From assembly GCA_026646335.1 (NCBI GenBank), contig JAPKFY010000014.1, positions 1 through 40,892 on the forward strand: DNA of 40,892 nucleotides, in the 5' to 3' direction. Every line of letters begins with the position of its first letter. Position 1 is the stretch's first letter. The notes under the pieces were generated by a model, which was not told where the DNA came from, searched no databases, and saw only the letters and a program-made list of their open reading frames with translations. Shown in pieces: positions 15,438 to 24,022 of this stretch. Both the position numbers and the translations under genes were made by a program. The stretch comes from Aequorivita sp. GTDB taxonomy: Bacteria > Bacteroidota > Bacteroidia > Flavobacteriales > Flavobacteriaceae.

Positions 15438-17309
15438 ATGTTTCCAAAAGAGTATGATGTAATTGTAGTTGGAGCTGGTCACGCAGGTTCTGAAGCGGCG
15501 GCGGCGGCGGCGAACTTGGGTTCAAAAACCTTGTTGGTTACAATGAATCTTCAAACAATTGCCCAAATGAGCTGTAATCCCGCAATGGGAGGAATTGCAA
15601 AAGGGCAAATTGTGCGCGAGATAGATGCAATGGGCGGATATAGCGGTATAGTTTCCGACAAGTCTGCTATTCAGTTCAAAATGCTCAACAAATCAAAGGG
15701 TCCTGCAATGTGGAGCCCAAGAGTTCAAAGTGACCGTATGCGTTTTGCTGAAACCTGGAGATTGATGCTTGAGCAAACCCCGAACCTCGATTTTTATCAG
15801 GAAATGATTTCTGGGATAATTGTTGAAAACGGAAAGATAAAGGGCGTAAGGACTTCCCTTGGTGTGGAAATAAGAGCGAAAAGCGTTGTGCTTACAAATG
15901 GCACTTTTTTAAATGGGTTGATCCATATTGGAGACAAACAGTTTGGTGGTGGTCGTGCCGGTGAAAAAGCTTCCATTGGGATTACCCAGGATTTAATCGA
16001 TTTAGGTTTTGAAGCAGGAAGAATGAAAACAGGAACTCCGCCAAGAGTGGATGGGCGTTCCTTGGATTTTTCAAAAATGATTGAACAGCCTGGCGATGAA
16101 ATCCCGGAAAAATTCTCATTTTCTGATGAAACCAAGCCTTTGACGCAACAGCGGTCTTGCCATATGAGCTATACTAGCTTGGAGGTGCACGATATTTTGC
16201 GAGAAGGTTTTGACAGATCGCCAATGTTCAATGGTTCTATTAAAAGTATTGGCCCTAGGTATTGCCCTTCCATTGAAGACAAAATAAACCGTTTTGCAGA
16301 TAAAGATAGACATCAGCTTTTTGTGGAACCAGAAGGGTGGGATACAGTAGAATATTATATAAATGGATTTTCAACTTCTTTGCCAGAGGACATTCAATTT
16401 AAAGCCTTGCGTCAAGTTGCAGGTTTCGAAAACGTGAAATTTTTCCGCCCTGGCTATGCTATAGAATACGATTATTTTCCGCCAACACAATTGAAACACA
16501 CCCTGGAAACCAAGTTGGTTTCCGGACTCTATTTTGCAGGCCAGATAAACGGGACAACGGGTTATGAAGAAGCTGCTTCACAAGGTTTGATGGCTGGGGT
16601 TAATGCACATTTAAAAGTCCAGGAGAAGGAACCATTTATTCTTCAAAGAAACGAAGCTTATATTGGGGTTTTAATAGACGACCTTATCACAAAAGGAACA
16701 GAAGAGCCATACCGAATGTTTACTTCGCGTGCAGAATACAGAACCTTGTTGCGTCAAGACAATGCAGATTTTAGGTTGACCCCAAAAGCACATGCAATTG
16801 GTTTGGCCGGAGATGTGCGTATGCGAAAAATGGAAATGAAAAAGGAAAAGTCTGAAGCCTTCGTTGCTTTTTTTAAAGAAACCAGTGTAGCTCCAGAAGA
16901 AATCAATCCAATATTTCTTTTGCGCGAATCTGCCTTGGTAGATCAAAGCGACAAGATGTTTAAATTCTTTTCACGGCCCGAAGTAACTATGGAGGATATG
17001 AGGAATATTCCCTCCGTAAAAAATTATATTGAAGAAAACAATTTGGACACTGAAATGATTGAGCAGGCCGAGATCCAAGTTAAGTATTCTGGCTATATTG
17101 AAAAAGAAAAAAACAATGCTGATAAATTAAATAGGCTAGAAGGTTTAAAGATTCCCGCCTCATTTGATTATTCAAAATTAAAGTCGCTTTCTTATGAAGC
17201 TCGCGAAAAACTCACTAAAATTAAACCCGCTACCGTTTCACAAGCATCGAGGATAAGCGGCGTTTCTCCAAATGATGTTTCGGTTCTTTTAGTGTATATG
17301 GGGCGTTAA
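15438..17309 (+). CDS. mnmG: tRNA uridine-5-carboxymethylaminomethyl modification enzyme MnmG (GidA)
   Basis: About 623 aa from MFPKEYDVIVVGAGHAGSEAAAAAANLG, the FAD-binding Rossmann motif. Further signatures are MSCNPAMGGIAKGQIVREIDAMGG, FKMLNKSKGPAMWSPRVQSDR, the cysteine-containing RYCPSIEDKINRF, GLYFAGQINGTTGYEEAASQGLMAGVNA, TSRAEYRTLLRQDNAD and the C-terminal KIKPATVSQASRISGVSPNDVSVLLVYM. MnmG works with MnmE to modify wobble U34 in certain tRNAs. Full length. The start at 15438 is preferred over 15408, whose extra codons (MFHVEQLILY) are the parS site. A second parS lies 6 bp after the stop. Confidence 0.97.
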   Translation: MFPKEYDVIVVGAGHAGSEAAAAAANLGSKTLLVTMNLQTIAQMSCNPAMGGIAKGQIVREIDAMGGYSGIVSDKSAIQFKMLNKSKGPAMWSPRVQSDRMRFAETWRLMLEQTPNLDFYQEMISGIIVENGKIKGVRTSLGVEIRAKSVVLTNGTFLNGLIHIGDKQFGGGRAGEKASIGITQDLIDLGFEAGRMKTGTPPRVDGRSLDFSKMIEQPGDEIPEKFSFSDETKPLTQQRSCHMSYTSLEVHDILREGFDRSPMFNGSIKSIGPRYCPSIEDKINRFADKDRHQLFVEPEGWDTVEYYINGFSTSLPEDIQFKALRQVAGFENVKFFRPGYAIEYDYFPPTQLKHTLETKLVSGLYFAGQINGTTGYEEAASQGLMAGVNAHLKVQEKEPFILQRNEAYIGVLIDDLITKGTEEPYRMFTSRAEYRTLLRQDNADFRLTPKAHAIGLAGDVRMRKMEMKKEKSEAFVAFFKETSVAPEEINPIFLLRESALVDQSDKMFKFFSRPEVTMEDMRNIPSVKNYIEENNLDTEMIEQAEIQVKYSGYIEKEKNNADKLNRLEGLKIPASFDYSKLKSLSYEAREKLTKIKPATVSQASRISGVSPNDVSVLLVYMGR

Positions 17310-17315
17310 CGTCAT

Positions 17316-17331
17316 TGTTTCACGTGGAACA
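17316..17331. promoter_or_regulatory. parS centromere-like site (TGTTTCACGTGGAACA)
   Basis: TGTTTCACGTGGAACA matches the parS consensus TGTTNCACGTGNAACA at every fixed position and lies 6 bp downstream of the mnmG stop. Together with 15409-15424 it brackets mnmG. The rest of the 81-bp gap to the next gene shows no clear promoter. Confidence 0.88.
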
Positions 17332-17390
17332 TTTCGGCTTTTTCAGCGAGGGCAACAATTAAACCTTATTTTAAACCAAACTTTCTTTTC

Positions 17391-18236
17391 TTGCAAAATC
17401 ACGAAAAAATATATTTATCAGTTAAGGATTACTTGGTTTCTGGTGAATCGTTTGACTTGGTCTATGACACCGATTTAGATTTCCTGAAAACTTTTCCACA
17501 ACCGAAAGCTGAGGCACTTCCGAAATATTACGAGAGCCAAGACTACATTTCGCACACTGATGAAAAGCACGGTTTGTTTTCCAGCGTATATCAATTGGTA
17601 AAAAAATGGTCGCTTCAGAGAAAAACTAAATTGATTTTTGAACAGAATAAGAAAATTGGTTCTTTGTTGGATGTTGGTGCTGGAACAGGAGATTTTTTAA
17701 AAGTTGCAAAAGAAAAGGGTTGGGATGTTTACGGAATGGAACCCAATAAAAGCGCCTCAAGTTTATCTTCAGAAAAGGGAATTCAATTAAAATCGTCTTT
17801 AAACGAATTTGAAGGAAAGCAATTTGATGTTGTAACCCTTTGGCATGTTTTGGAACACATTCCCAATTTAGAGAAAACGATTTTACAGCTATCAAATTTG
17901 GTAAAACCAAATGGGACATTGATTATAGCTGTTCCAAATTTCAAGAGTTATGACGCTGAGCATTACGGAAAATTTTGGGCTGCTTTTGATGTGCCAAGAC
18001 ACCTTTGGCATTTTTCGAAAAAATCTATAGAAAGTCTTTTTTCCGAATATTTCAAACTTCAAGAAACGAAGCCGATGCTTTTTGATTCATTTTATGTGAG
18101 CCTTCTTTCGGAAAAATATAAAACAGGAAATAAATTTTCGTTAAAAGGAGTTTGGATTGGTCTTGTCTCAAATATAATAGCAAAAAGCACAAAAGAGTAT
18201 TCTTCACACATTTATTGCTTTAGCAAAGCCAAATAA
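17391..18236 (+). CDS. Class I SAM-dependent methyltransferase
   Basis: About 281 aa, apparently starting at TTG 17391 (no in-frame ATG fits). The SAM-binding motif I is SLLDVGAGTGDFLKVAKEKGWDVYGMEPN. Motif II/III-type strands are FDVVTLWHVLEHIPNLEKTI and LVKPNGTLIIAVPNFKSYDAEHYGKFWAAFDVPRHLWHFS. The N-terminus (LSVKDYLVSGESFDLVYDTDLDFLKTFPQP and YYESQDYISHTD) resembles methyltransferases with a short leading domain that are widespread in Flavobacteriaceae. Substrate unknown. It is convergent with the delta' gene. Confidence 0.88.
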   Translation: MQNHEKIYLSVKDYLVSGESFDLVYDTDLDFLKTFPQPKAEALPKYYESQDYISHTDEKHGLFSSVYQLVKKWSLQRKTKLIFEQNKKIGSLLDVGAGTGDFLKVAKEKGWDVYGMEPNKSASSLSSEKGIQLKSSLNEFEGKQFDVVTLWHVLEHIPNLEKTILQLSNLVKPNGTLIIAVPNFKSYDAEHYGKFWAAFDVPRHLWHFSKKSIESLFSEYFKLQETKPMLFDSFYVSLLSEKYKTGNKFSLKGVWIGLVSNIIAKSTKEYSSHIYCFSKAK

Positions 18237-18379
18237 GGCAATTTCAGGCGTTTTAAGCTATTTTTTATTAAAAACGGAAGCTTCGCTTGCCTTTTGAAAG
18301 TTTCACCCTGAGGAAAGCCGATAGGCACTGAAATTTCAATAAATGCTATCTATTCAGATTTTTTATATATAGAAGTTGC
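18237..18379. other. Convergent intergenic region, no gene
   Basis: 143 bp between two converging genes. It contains a weak hairpin-forming stretch (CGTTTT ... AAAACG and AAGCTTCGCTT, about 18252-18291) that may terminate the methyltransferase gene, and a weak match to the short repeat core (CCTGAGGAAAGCCGA, 18307-18321). No ORF or RNA gene is supported. Confidence 0.4.
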
Positions 18380-19534
18380 TTATACCAACTCAGGTTTGTG
18401 GATAAGTCGTGTAAGTTTGATGGAAAGGTCAGTGAAAATGATTTTGGCATTCCCGTTTCGTTCAATGTGATAAGAAGCATCTTCTAAAGCAGAGTTGATT
18501 TCAAAAATATTATTTTGATGAACAAAAGGCGCAAATTTTTGAAGCGAAAAAGTTTCGTCCTTCGTTTCAAAAAACAAAAGCGTGTCTGCTTTGTAATTTT
18601 TCAAAAGTGCTTGCCTAAAAACTTCGATACAATACGAAAGAAATTTCTTTTGCGTTTCCCGACCCTGGCCCGCAAGTTCATCACTCCAATCCAACAAATT
18701 ATTTATAGCGCCTTTGTTGCCTTTTGCCCTAAAAGCAGTCCGCACCCAGCTGATGAACCATTTCTCAAAAACTTCATCTTCGCCAGTTTCTTCAAGTAAT
18801 TGCAATGCTTTATTATAGTCGCCCCGCGATCTTCGGGCAGTTTGGAGCGCCAATGATTCTTTTATTTGACGGTCTTTAATCAAACTTTCCGCAATATCGT
18901 CTTCAGAAAGCAGCGGAAAAGTTAATTTTTGACAACGTGAACGGATGGTCGTGATTATTTGCTGCTCTTTTTCGGTCAACAAAAGCAACACCGTTTTATC
19001 TGTGGGTTCTTCAACCAACTTAAGGATTTTGTTGGCACATTCGCCGTTCATATTGTCGGCCATCCAAATGATCATCACTTTATAACCGCCTTCATAAGCT
19101 TTAAGCGATAACTTTTTTGAAATATTCTCAGCTTCAAATTTACTGATGTTTCCCTGCTTTTTTTCGATGCCAATAGTCTGCAACCATTCAAAAAGGGAAG
19201 CATATGGATTGTTCAGGACAAAATTGCGCCATCCTTCGGCATAGTTGTCCGAAACTGCGTTCTTTTTCACATCATCATTTGTGTTTACTGGGTAAACAAA
19301 GTGTAAATCTGGATGGACCAATTTTGAAACCTTGCTTTTGCAGGCTAGATATTCAGGACCTCCTTTTTGGTATTGGCCGCACAAGAGTTCGGAAGCATAG
19401 GCAATTGCCATTGGCAACAAACCACTGCCATTAACTCCAGAAAATAGCTGGCCGTGGGGAATACGGCCATTTTCAATAGTTTTTGAAAGGTGTGTTTTTA
19501 AATGTTTTTGGCCTATTACTTCTGAAAAATCCAT
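18380..19534 (-). CDS. holB: DNA polymerase III delta' -like clamp-loader subunit
   Basis: About 384 aa from MDFSEVIGQKHLKTHLSKTIENGRIPHGQLFSG. The layout is an AAA+ clamp-loader subunit: a Walker-A-like loop degenerated to GVNGSGLLPMA (no GKT), the Walker-B-region MIIWMADNMNGECANKILKLVEEP, and the sensor/arginine segment LLTEKEQQIITTIRSRCQKLTFPLL containing the conserved SRC arginine. Like E. coli delta', it probably does not hydrolyse ATP but supplies the arginine finger. It helps load the sliding clamp at the replication fork. The ORF-track start at 19540 is two codons longer; 19534 begins the conserved sequence. TAGATTTG on the minus strand at 19538-19545 is a possible -7 element but sits very close to the ATG. 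Confidence 0.88.
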   Translation of the reverse strand: MDFSEVIGQKHLKTHLSKTIENGRIPHGQLFSGVNGSGLLPMAIAYASELLCGQYQKGGPEYLACKSKVSKLVHPDLHFVYPVNTNDDVKKNAVSDNYAEGWRNFVLNNPYASLFEWLQTIGIEKKQGNISKFEAENISKKLSLKAYEGGYKVMIIWMADNMNGECANKILKLVEEPTDKTVLLLLTEKEQQIITTIRSRCQKLTFPLLSEDDIAESLIKDRQIKESLALQTARRSRGDYNKALQLLEETGEDEVFEKWFISWVRTAFRAKGNKGAINNLLDWSDELAGQGRETQKKFLSYCIEVFRQALLKNYKADTLLFFETKDETFSLQKFAPFVHQNNIFEINSALEDASYHIERNGNAKIIFTDLSIKLTRLIHKPELV

Positions 19535-19656
19535 TCGCAAATCTAAACAATTTTACGGTTTTTTTGAGGCCATAATTTTGGAAGGCTTTTATGGAATTTT
19601 CTTGAAAAGACAATTTAGTACACCAAAATACGGAAGTGAATAAACCTCAAAAGAAG

Positions 19657-19664
19657 TATATTTG
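19657..19664 (+). promoter_or_regulatory. Putative -7 element for pgk (TATATTTG)
   Basis: TATATTTG matches TAnnTTTG and ends 19 bp before the ATG at 19684. It lies within the ORF-track extension (19636 start), so it supports the shorter protein. Confidence 0.5.
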
Positions 19665-19683
19665 CAGATATAAATTTTGGAAG

Positions 19684-20868
19684 ATGAAAACAGTAAACAA
19701 TATAGATTTTAAAGGCAAAAAGGCCTTGATCCGCGTAGATTTTAACGTGCCGTTGGACGACAATTTCAATGTAACTGACAACACTCGCATACGCGCTGCC
19801 AAACCTACTATTTTGAAAATTTTGGAAGATGGCGGAAGCTGTATTTTGATGTCGCACCTTGGAAGACCAAAAAACAGGGAGGCAGAATTTTCATTGCAAC
19901 ATATATTGAAATCACTGTCTGAAGTTCTCGGAATACAAGTAAAATTTGTGGACGATTGTATTGGTCCAAAGGTTACCGAGGCGGTTGGGGCATTGAAATC
20001 TGGGGAAATTCTTTTACTGGAGAACCTTCGTTATTATGAAGAGGAAACAAAAGGCGATCGCAATTTTACCGAAAAATTGTCAAAGCTTGGTGATGTTTAT
20101 GTGAATGACGCCTTTGGAACGGCCCATAGGGCCCACGCTTCAACAGCTATTATTGCTCAATTTTTCCCTGAAAACAAATGCTTTGGTTTACTACTTGCCT
20201 CAGAAATTGAAAATGTAAAAAAGGTGTTGGAAACCAGCGTAAAGCCAGTTACTGCAATTATTGGCGGGGCAAAGGTTTCTTCAAAAATCACAATTATTGA
20301 AAACATACTTGATAAAATTGACCATTTGATTATTGGCGGCGGAATGGCTTTTACATTTATAAAAGCCAAAGGTGGAAAAATAGGCAATTCGTTGGTTGAG
20401 GAGGACAAGCAAGAGCTTGCCCTTCAAATTTTGGAGGAAGCAAAAAAGAAAAACGTTTCCGTCCATTTACCCGTTGATGCTGTAATAGCCGATGGTTTTT
20501 CAGAAACCGCCAATACAAAAATTGAAGCTGTCAATAACATTCCAGATGGATGGATGGGACTGGATGTTGGTCCAAAAACAAACGAAGTTTTTGCAGAGGT
20601 ACTAGCAGGTTCCAAAACCATTTTGTGGAACGGCCCAGTAGGCGTTTTTGAGATGGAGAAGTTTGCCGAGGGTACAAAAGCGTTGGGACAAAGTATAGCA
20701 AAAGCCACTCAAAATGGGGCATTTTCATTGGTGGGCGGCGGCGATTCCGTGGCGGCAGTACAAAAGTTTAATCTGACAGATAAGGTAAGTTATGTGTCCA
20801 CAGGCGGAGGGGCGATGCTGGAAATGCTTGAAGGGAAAACACTACCCGGAATCAAAGAATTGTTGTAG
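19684..20868 (+). CDS. pgk: Phosphoglycerate kinase
   Basis: About 394 aa, the typical monomer length. PGK interconverts 1,3-bisphosphoglycerate + ADP and 3-phosphoglycerate + ATP in glycolysis and gluconeogenesis. Signatures in order: [17 protein letters not shown] (substrate arginine), [79 protein letters not shown] and the nucleotide-binding [11 protein letters not shown], ending in [13 protein letters not shown]. The start at 19684 ([21 protein letters not shown]) is chosen over 19636 because the family N-terminus begins there and a promoter element lies upstream within the extension. Confidence 0.97.
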   Translation: MKTVNNIDFKGKKALIRVDFNVPLDDNFNVTDNTRIRAAKPTILKILEDGGSCILMSHLGRPKNREAEFSLQHILKSLSEVLGIQVKFVDDCIGPKVTEAVGALKSGEILLLENLRYYEEETKGDRNFTEKLSKLGDVYVNDAFGTAHRAHASTAIIAQFFPENKCFGLLLASEIENVKKVLETSVKPVTAIIGGAKVSSKITIIENILDKIDHLIIGGGMAFTFIKAKGGKIGNSLVEEDKQELALQILEEAKKKNVSVHLPVDAVIADGFSETANTKIEAVNNIPDGWMGLDVGPKTNEVFAEVLAGSKTILWNGPVGVFEMEKFAEGTKALGQSIAKATQNGAFSLVGGGDSVAAVQKFNLTDKVSYVSTGGGAMLEMLEGKTLPGIKELL

Positions 20869-20909
20869 AAACGTTAAATATCTGTATATTAGTCTTTTGA
20901 ATTGAAAAT

Positions 20910-20939
20910 TTGCATAATTTCGCAAAATCTATATTTTTG
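20910..20939 (+). promoter_or_regulatory. Putative promoter of the mltD operon (TTG-N19-TATTTTTG)
   Basis: A -33-type TTG (20910-20912) and a -7 TATTTTTG (20932-20939) are separated by 19 bp, the expected Bacteroidota spacing. It lies in the 188-bp gap after pgk, leaving a leader of about 110 nt before the ATG at 21057. Nothing else was recognised in that leader. Confidence 0.5.
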
Positions 20940-21056
20940 ATAAAATTTTTTATTTGAAAAGGCGTTACAATTCCTAAGCAATTGACCTTGTTTCCTATAA
21001 AAAAAAGTACTAATCAGGCGAATTTGCCTTAATCCCCAAATGCAATAAATAAGCTG

Positions 21057-22619
21057 ATGAAACTAAACAAAATCCTCCCTCTTATGCTACTGCTGGCCTG
21101 TAGCATTAGTTTTGCCCAACAGGGTAAAAAGCACGGTAAAAAACTGAACACTAAAAAAGTTCAGATAGTTGACTCCATAAAAGTTTCTAAAATTGCTGAA
21201 GAATTGCCTTCTACCGTGGTCGCTACGGGTATCAAAGACACAACTATATTCGATTTAAAGGACATGGCCCTGGCCAGAAAAAAAGACAGTCTTTGGTTGA
21301 AAGAACTTTATAAATCCGATCTTTTTGAAGATGTATACAACAGCGTTACAAATCAAGAATATGGGATGGTTGACTATGATGAACTTCCCACGGAAGTTTT
21401 AAAACAGCGTCTTAAAGAACTCGATGCCCGCACTCCCTTTAAAGTTGAATACAATCCTTCATTGGAAAGTGTGATCAAACAATATCTTAAAAATAGAAGA
21501 GGATCCTTAGAGCGTTTGATGGGCTTGAGCGAATATTATTTCCCAATGTTTGAGCAGGAACTTGACAAAAACAACCTTCCTTTGGAATTAAAATATTTAG
21601 CGATTGTTGAATCGGCCTTAAATCCACGGGCACAATCAAGAGTAGGCGCCACGGGTCTTTGGCAATTTATGTACCCTACGGGCAAAATGTTTGGCTTGGA
21701 CGTAAGTTCTTATGTTGATGAACGTTCAGATCCAATTATGGCTACGGAAGCAGCCTGTAAATATCTGAAAAGCTTAAACAATAGTTTCAATGATTGGGAT
21801 TTGGCACTTGCAGCCTATAATTCAGGACCAGGAAACGTTTCAAAAGCTATTCGCCGTTCGGGCGGAAAAACGAATTATTGGAACCTCCGCGAATATCTTC
21901 CACGTGAAACCGCGGGCTATGTTCCTGCATTTTTGGCCACCATGTATATTTTTGAATATGCGAAGGAACATGGCTTTAAAAAGCAAAGCGCAAGAATTCC
22001 TTACGTTGCTACGGACACTATTAAAGTGAAACAGCAAATTACGCTGGACCAAGTGGCAAAACTTACCAATCTTGACAAAGAAGAATTGGAGTTTTTGAAC
22101 CCTTCTTATAAATTAGGGATCATTCCCGTTATTAAGGATGAAAATTATATGTTGCGGCTTCCGCTTACCCATGTTGGTGCTTTTGTGAACAACGAGGAAG
22201 CTATTTACACTTTTGTGCAAGAGGAGCAACAAGAAGCTGAAAAACCAATGCCCGAATTGTATGAGCAGCCTGAAAAAATCCGTTACCGCGTAAAAAGTGG
22301 GGATTATTTAGGTAGAATTGCTGAGAGATATGGCGTGGGTGTGAGCCAAATAAAAAGCTGGAATGGCATGCGAAGCAATACCGTTAAAGTAGGTCAAAAC
22401 TTAATAATCTACCCCAAAAAGAACACTCAGGATATTGCGATAAACACACCTTCTCAAAGTAGCTCCTCCGAAAAAACATATACTGTGCGCAATGGGGATT
22501 CATTATGGAGCATTTCACAAAAATTTCCTGGAGTTTCGGTACAGAATATCAAAAAATGGAACGATATTAGTGGTACTAACTTAAAGCCCGGAACTAAACT
22601 AAAAATTTATAAAGGATAG
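21057..22619 (+). CDS. mltD: Membrane-bound lytic murein transglycosylase D-type protein with LysM repeats
   Basis: A 520-aa protein with a signal peptide (MKLNKILPLMLLLACSISFAQ). The C in LLACS falls within the hydrophobic core, so a lipoprotein is possible but signal peptidase I cleavage after FAQ is likelier. The SLT domain is clear: LAIVESALNPRAQSRVGATGLWQFMYPTGKMFGL with catalytic Glu in VESALNP, then LALAAYNSGPGNVSKAI and NYWNLREYLPRETAGYVPAFLA. Two good C-terminal LysM domains follow (RYRVKSGDYLGRIAERYGVGVSQIKSWNG and TYTVRNGDSLWSISQKFPGVSVQNIKKWND). It cleaves glycan strands of peptidoglycan, releasing anhydro-muropeptides. DUF4837 follows 21 bp later. Confidence 0.93.
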   Translation: MKLNKILPLMLLLACSISFAQQGKKHGKKLNTKKVQIVDSIKVSKIAEELPSTVVATGIKDTTIFDLKDMALARKKDSLWLKELYKSDLFEDVYNSVTNQEYGMVDYDELPTEVLKQRLKELDARTPFKVEYNPSLESVIKQYLKNRRGSLERLMGLSEYYFPMFEQELDKNNLPLELKYLAIVESALNPRAQSRVGATGLWQFMYPTGKMFGLDVSSYVDERSDPIMATEAACKYLKSLNNSFNDWDLALAAYNSGPGNVSKAIRRSGGKTNYWNLREYLPRETAGYVPAFLATMYIFEYAKEHGFKKQSARIPYVATDTIKVKQQITLDQVAKLTNLDKEELEFLNPSYKLGIIPVIKDENYMLRLPLTHVGAFVNNEEAIYTFVQEEQQEAEKPMPELYEQPEKIRYRVKSGDYLGRIAERYGVGVSQIKSWNGMRSNTVKVGQNLIIYPKKNTQDIAINTPSQSSSSEKTYTVRNGDSLWSISQKFPGVSVQNIKKWNDISGTNLKPGTKLKIYKG

Positions 22620-22640
22620 TTCCGCAAAAACATCCTTTTA

Positions 22641-23618
22641 ATGAGACCCATTTACCTAGTATTGATTTCGCTGTTTTTTGCATTCAACTCTTGCAATGAT
22701 GGCGGAATAAGGGATAAGACCCTTCTTCCAGATTCCGTAGGAAATATTAACGCCCTTCAGATTGTCATACCAAACGATTTGTGGAATGGCATTGTTGGTG
22801 AAGCAATTCGAAATAATTTTGCCGCACCTGTAGATGGTCTTCCCCAAGATGAGCCATTGTTTTCCATGAACCAAATGCCCCCTGAGGCTTTTACTGGTTT
22901 TGCACGAAGCAACAGACTCTTTTTGTATGTAGTCCTTAGTGAGGAGGACAAAGTTACCATCGCCAAAGAAGAATATGCCAAACCACAGACAGGAGCAGTT
23001 ATAAAGGCTACTTCGGAAGAAAAGCTTGTAGCATTGATAGATAAAAATGCTGCAAAGATAATTGAATCCTTTCACGCTTCCGAAATTAAGGAAAGACAGC
23101 GCAGGACCGCTATTTCATTGATGAAAAACGACTCCTTAAAAAAAGTAATGGGAGTGGGTATGCAAATTCCAAGCGCATATAGAATTGCAAAAGCCACTGA
23201 CAGTTTCTTTTGGATGCGAAAAGATTTAAAAGACGGAACCACCAATATTCTGGTATATGAAGTTCCTCTAACAATGATCACAAACGATAGCACTGCAGTT
23301 GCGGATATTATAAAAATCCGCGATTCTATTGGAAGCAAATTGCTGCCGGTTGAAGATGAAGGTCAGTTTATAACTGAAGATGCCTACGCTCCCTATATTT
23401 TCAAAACAGAAATAGACGGAAAATTTGCCTATAAAACCAAAGGTACCTGGGAAGTGAAAGATGCCTGGATGGGAGGTCCGTTTATAAATTATGCAATTAG
23501 GGACGAAAAAAACAATCGCTATTTAATCATAGAAGGCTTCACCTATGCGCCCAGTGCCGCGAAAAGAGACCTTCAGTTTGAGTTGGAGTCTATATTGAAT
23601 ACTGCCAAGGTGGAATAA
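22641..23618 (+). CDS. DUF4837 family lipoprotein
   Basis: A 325-aa protein with a lipoprotein signal sequence (MRPIYLVLISLFFAFNSCNDGG, lipobox FNSC). The mature part starts PDSVGNINALQIVIPNDLWNGIVGEAIRNNFAAPVDGLPQDEPLFSMNQMPPEAFTGFARSNR, the conserved opening of DUF4837 proteins of Bacteroidota. It includes EVPLTM and a C-terminal GTWEVKDAWMGGPFINYAIRDEKNNRYLIIEGFTYAPSAAKRDLQFELESIL. It is probably anchored in the periplasm-facing or outer membrane; function unknown. It lies 21 bp after the MltD-type gene, so a cell-wall-related role is plausible from context only. Confidence 0.88.
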   Translation: MRPIYLVLISLFFAFNSCNDGGIRDKTLLPDSVGNINALQIVIPNDLWNGIVGEAIRNNFAAPVDGLPQDEPLFSMNQMPPEAFTGFARSNRLFLYVVLSEEDKVTIAKEEYAKPQTGAVIKATSEEKLVALIDKNAAKIIESFHASEIKERQRRTAISLMKNDSLKKVMGVGMQIPSAYRIAKATDSFFWMRKDLKDGTTNILVYEVPLTMITNDSTAVADIIKIRDSIGSKLLPVEDEGQFITEDAYAPYIFKTEIDGKFAYKTKGTWEVKDAWMGGPFINYAIRDEKNNRYLIIEGFTYAPSAAKRDLQFELESILNTAKVE

Positions 23619-23655
23619 ACCCTCAAGTGTATTAAATATTTGAAGGGTTTAAAAT

Positions 23656-23693
23656 AAAAAGAGCCTTTCAATTTAAATTGAAAGGCTCTTTTT
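23656..23693. terminator. Bidirectional terminator between DUF4837 and tatA
   Basis: A perfect 19-bp inverted repeat AAAAAGAGCCTTTCAATTT/AAATTGAAAGGCTCTTTTT between two converging genes. A weaker hairpin (AAACCCT ... AGGGTTT, 23617-23650) immediately precedes it and overlaps the DUF4837 stop codon. Confidence 0.9.
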
Positions 23694-23712
23694 ATTAGTA
23701 TTAAAACGGAAA

Positions 23713-23904
23713 CTATTTGTTCTCGTCAATTTTTTTATCGGTAGTATCGTCTTTGGAAGCATTCTTAAATTCCTTAAGGCCGCTACCCAAACCGCGCATA
23801 AGCTCTGGAATTTTTTTTCCGCCAAAAAGCAAAAGAACAATTACGACAATCAGTATAATCTGCCAAGGGCCTACTACACCTAAGGGAATAAATAATGCGT
23901 TCAT
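23713..23904 (-). CDS. tatA: Sec-independent protein translocase TatA/E
   Basis: A 63-aa protein with the TatA architecture: a short N-terminal TM helix ([36 protein letters not shown]) containing the FGxKKIPEL hinge, an amphipathic helix, and a charged, disordered tail ([16 protein letters not shown]). It forms the pore-like component of the twin-arginine export system in the inner membrane. tatB/tatC are not in this window. A promoter with both elements lies just upstream (23925-23953). Confidence 0.95.
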   Translation of the reverse strand: MNALFIPLGVVGPWQIILIVVIVLLLFGGKKIPELMRGLGSGLKEFKNASKDDTTDKKIDENK

Positions 23905-23924
23905 GATTTCTAAATTTAATTATA

Positions 23925-23953
23925 CAAAGGTAACAAGAAATGTTTAGATACAA
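23925..23953 (-). promoter_or_regulatory. Putative tatA promoter (TTG-N18-TACCTTTG, minus strand)
   Basis: On the minus strand, TTG (23951-23953) and TACCTTTG (23925-23932) are spaced by 18 bp. The -7 ends 20 bp before the tatA ATG. This is among the better promoter matches in the window. Confidence 0.6.
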
Positions 23954-23995
23954 CGTTTTGAGAGTAACTTTAGCGTGTATGGCTATAGTTTATTT

Positions 23996-24003
23996 TATAT
24001 TTG
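23996..24003 (+). promoter_or_regulatory. Putative -7 element for the M23 peptidase gene (TATATTTG)
   Basis: TATATTTG ends 19 bp before ATG 24023. The alternative TTG start at 24014 would lie almost on the expected transcription start, supporting 24023. Confidence 0.5.
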
Positions 24004-24022
24004 TAAAAAGTAATTGCGCAGA

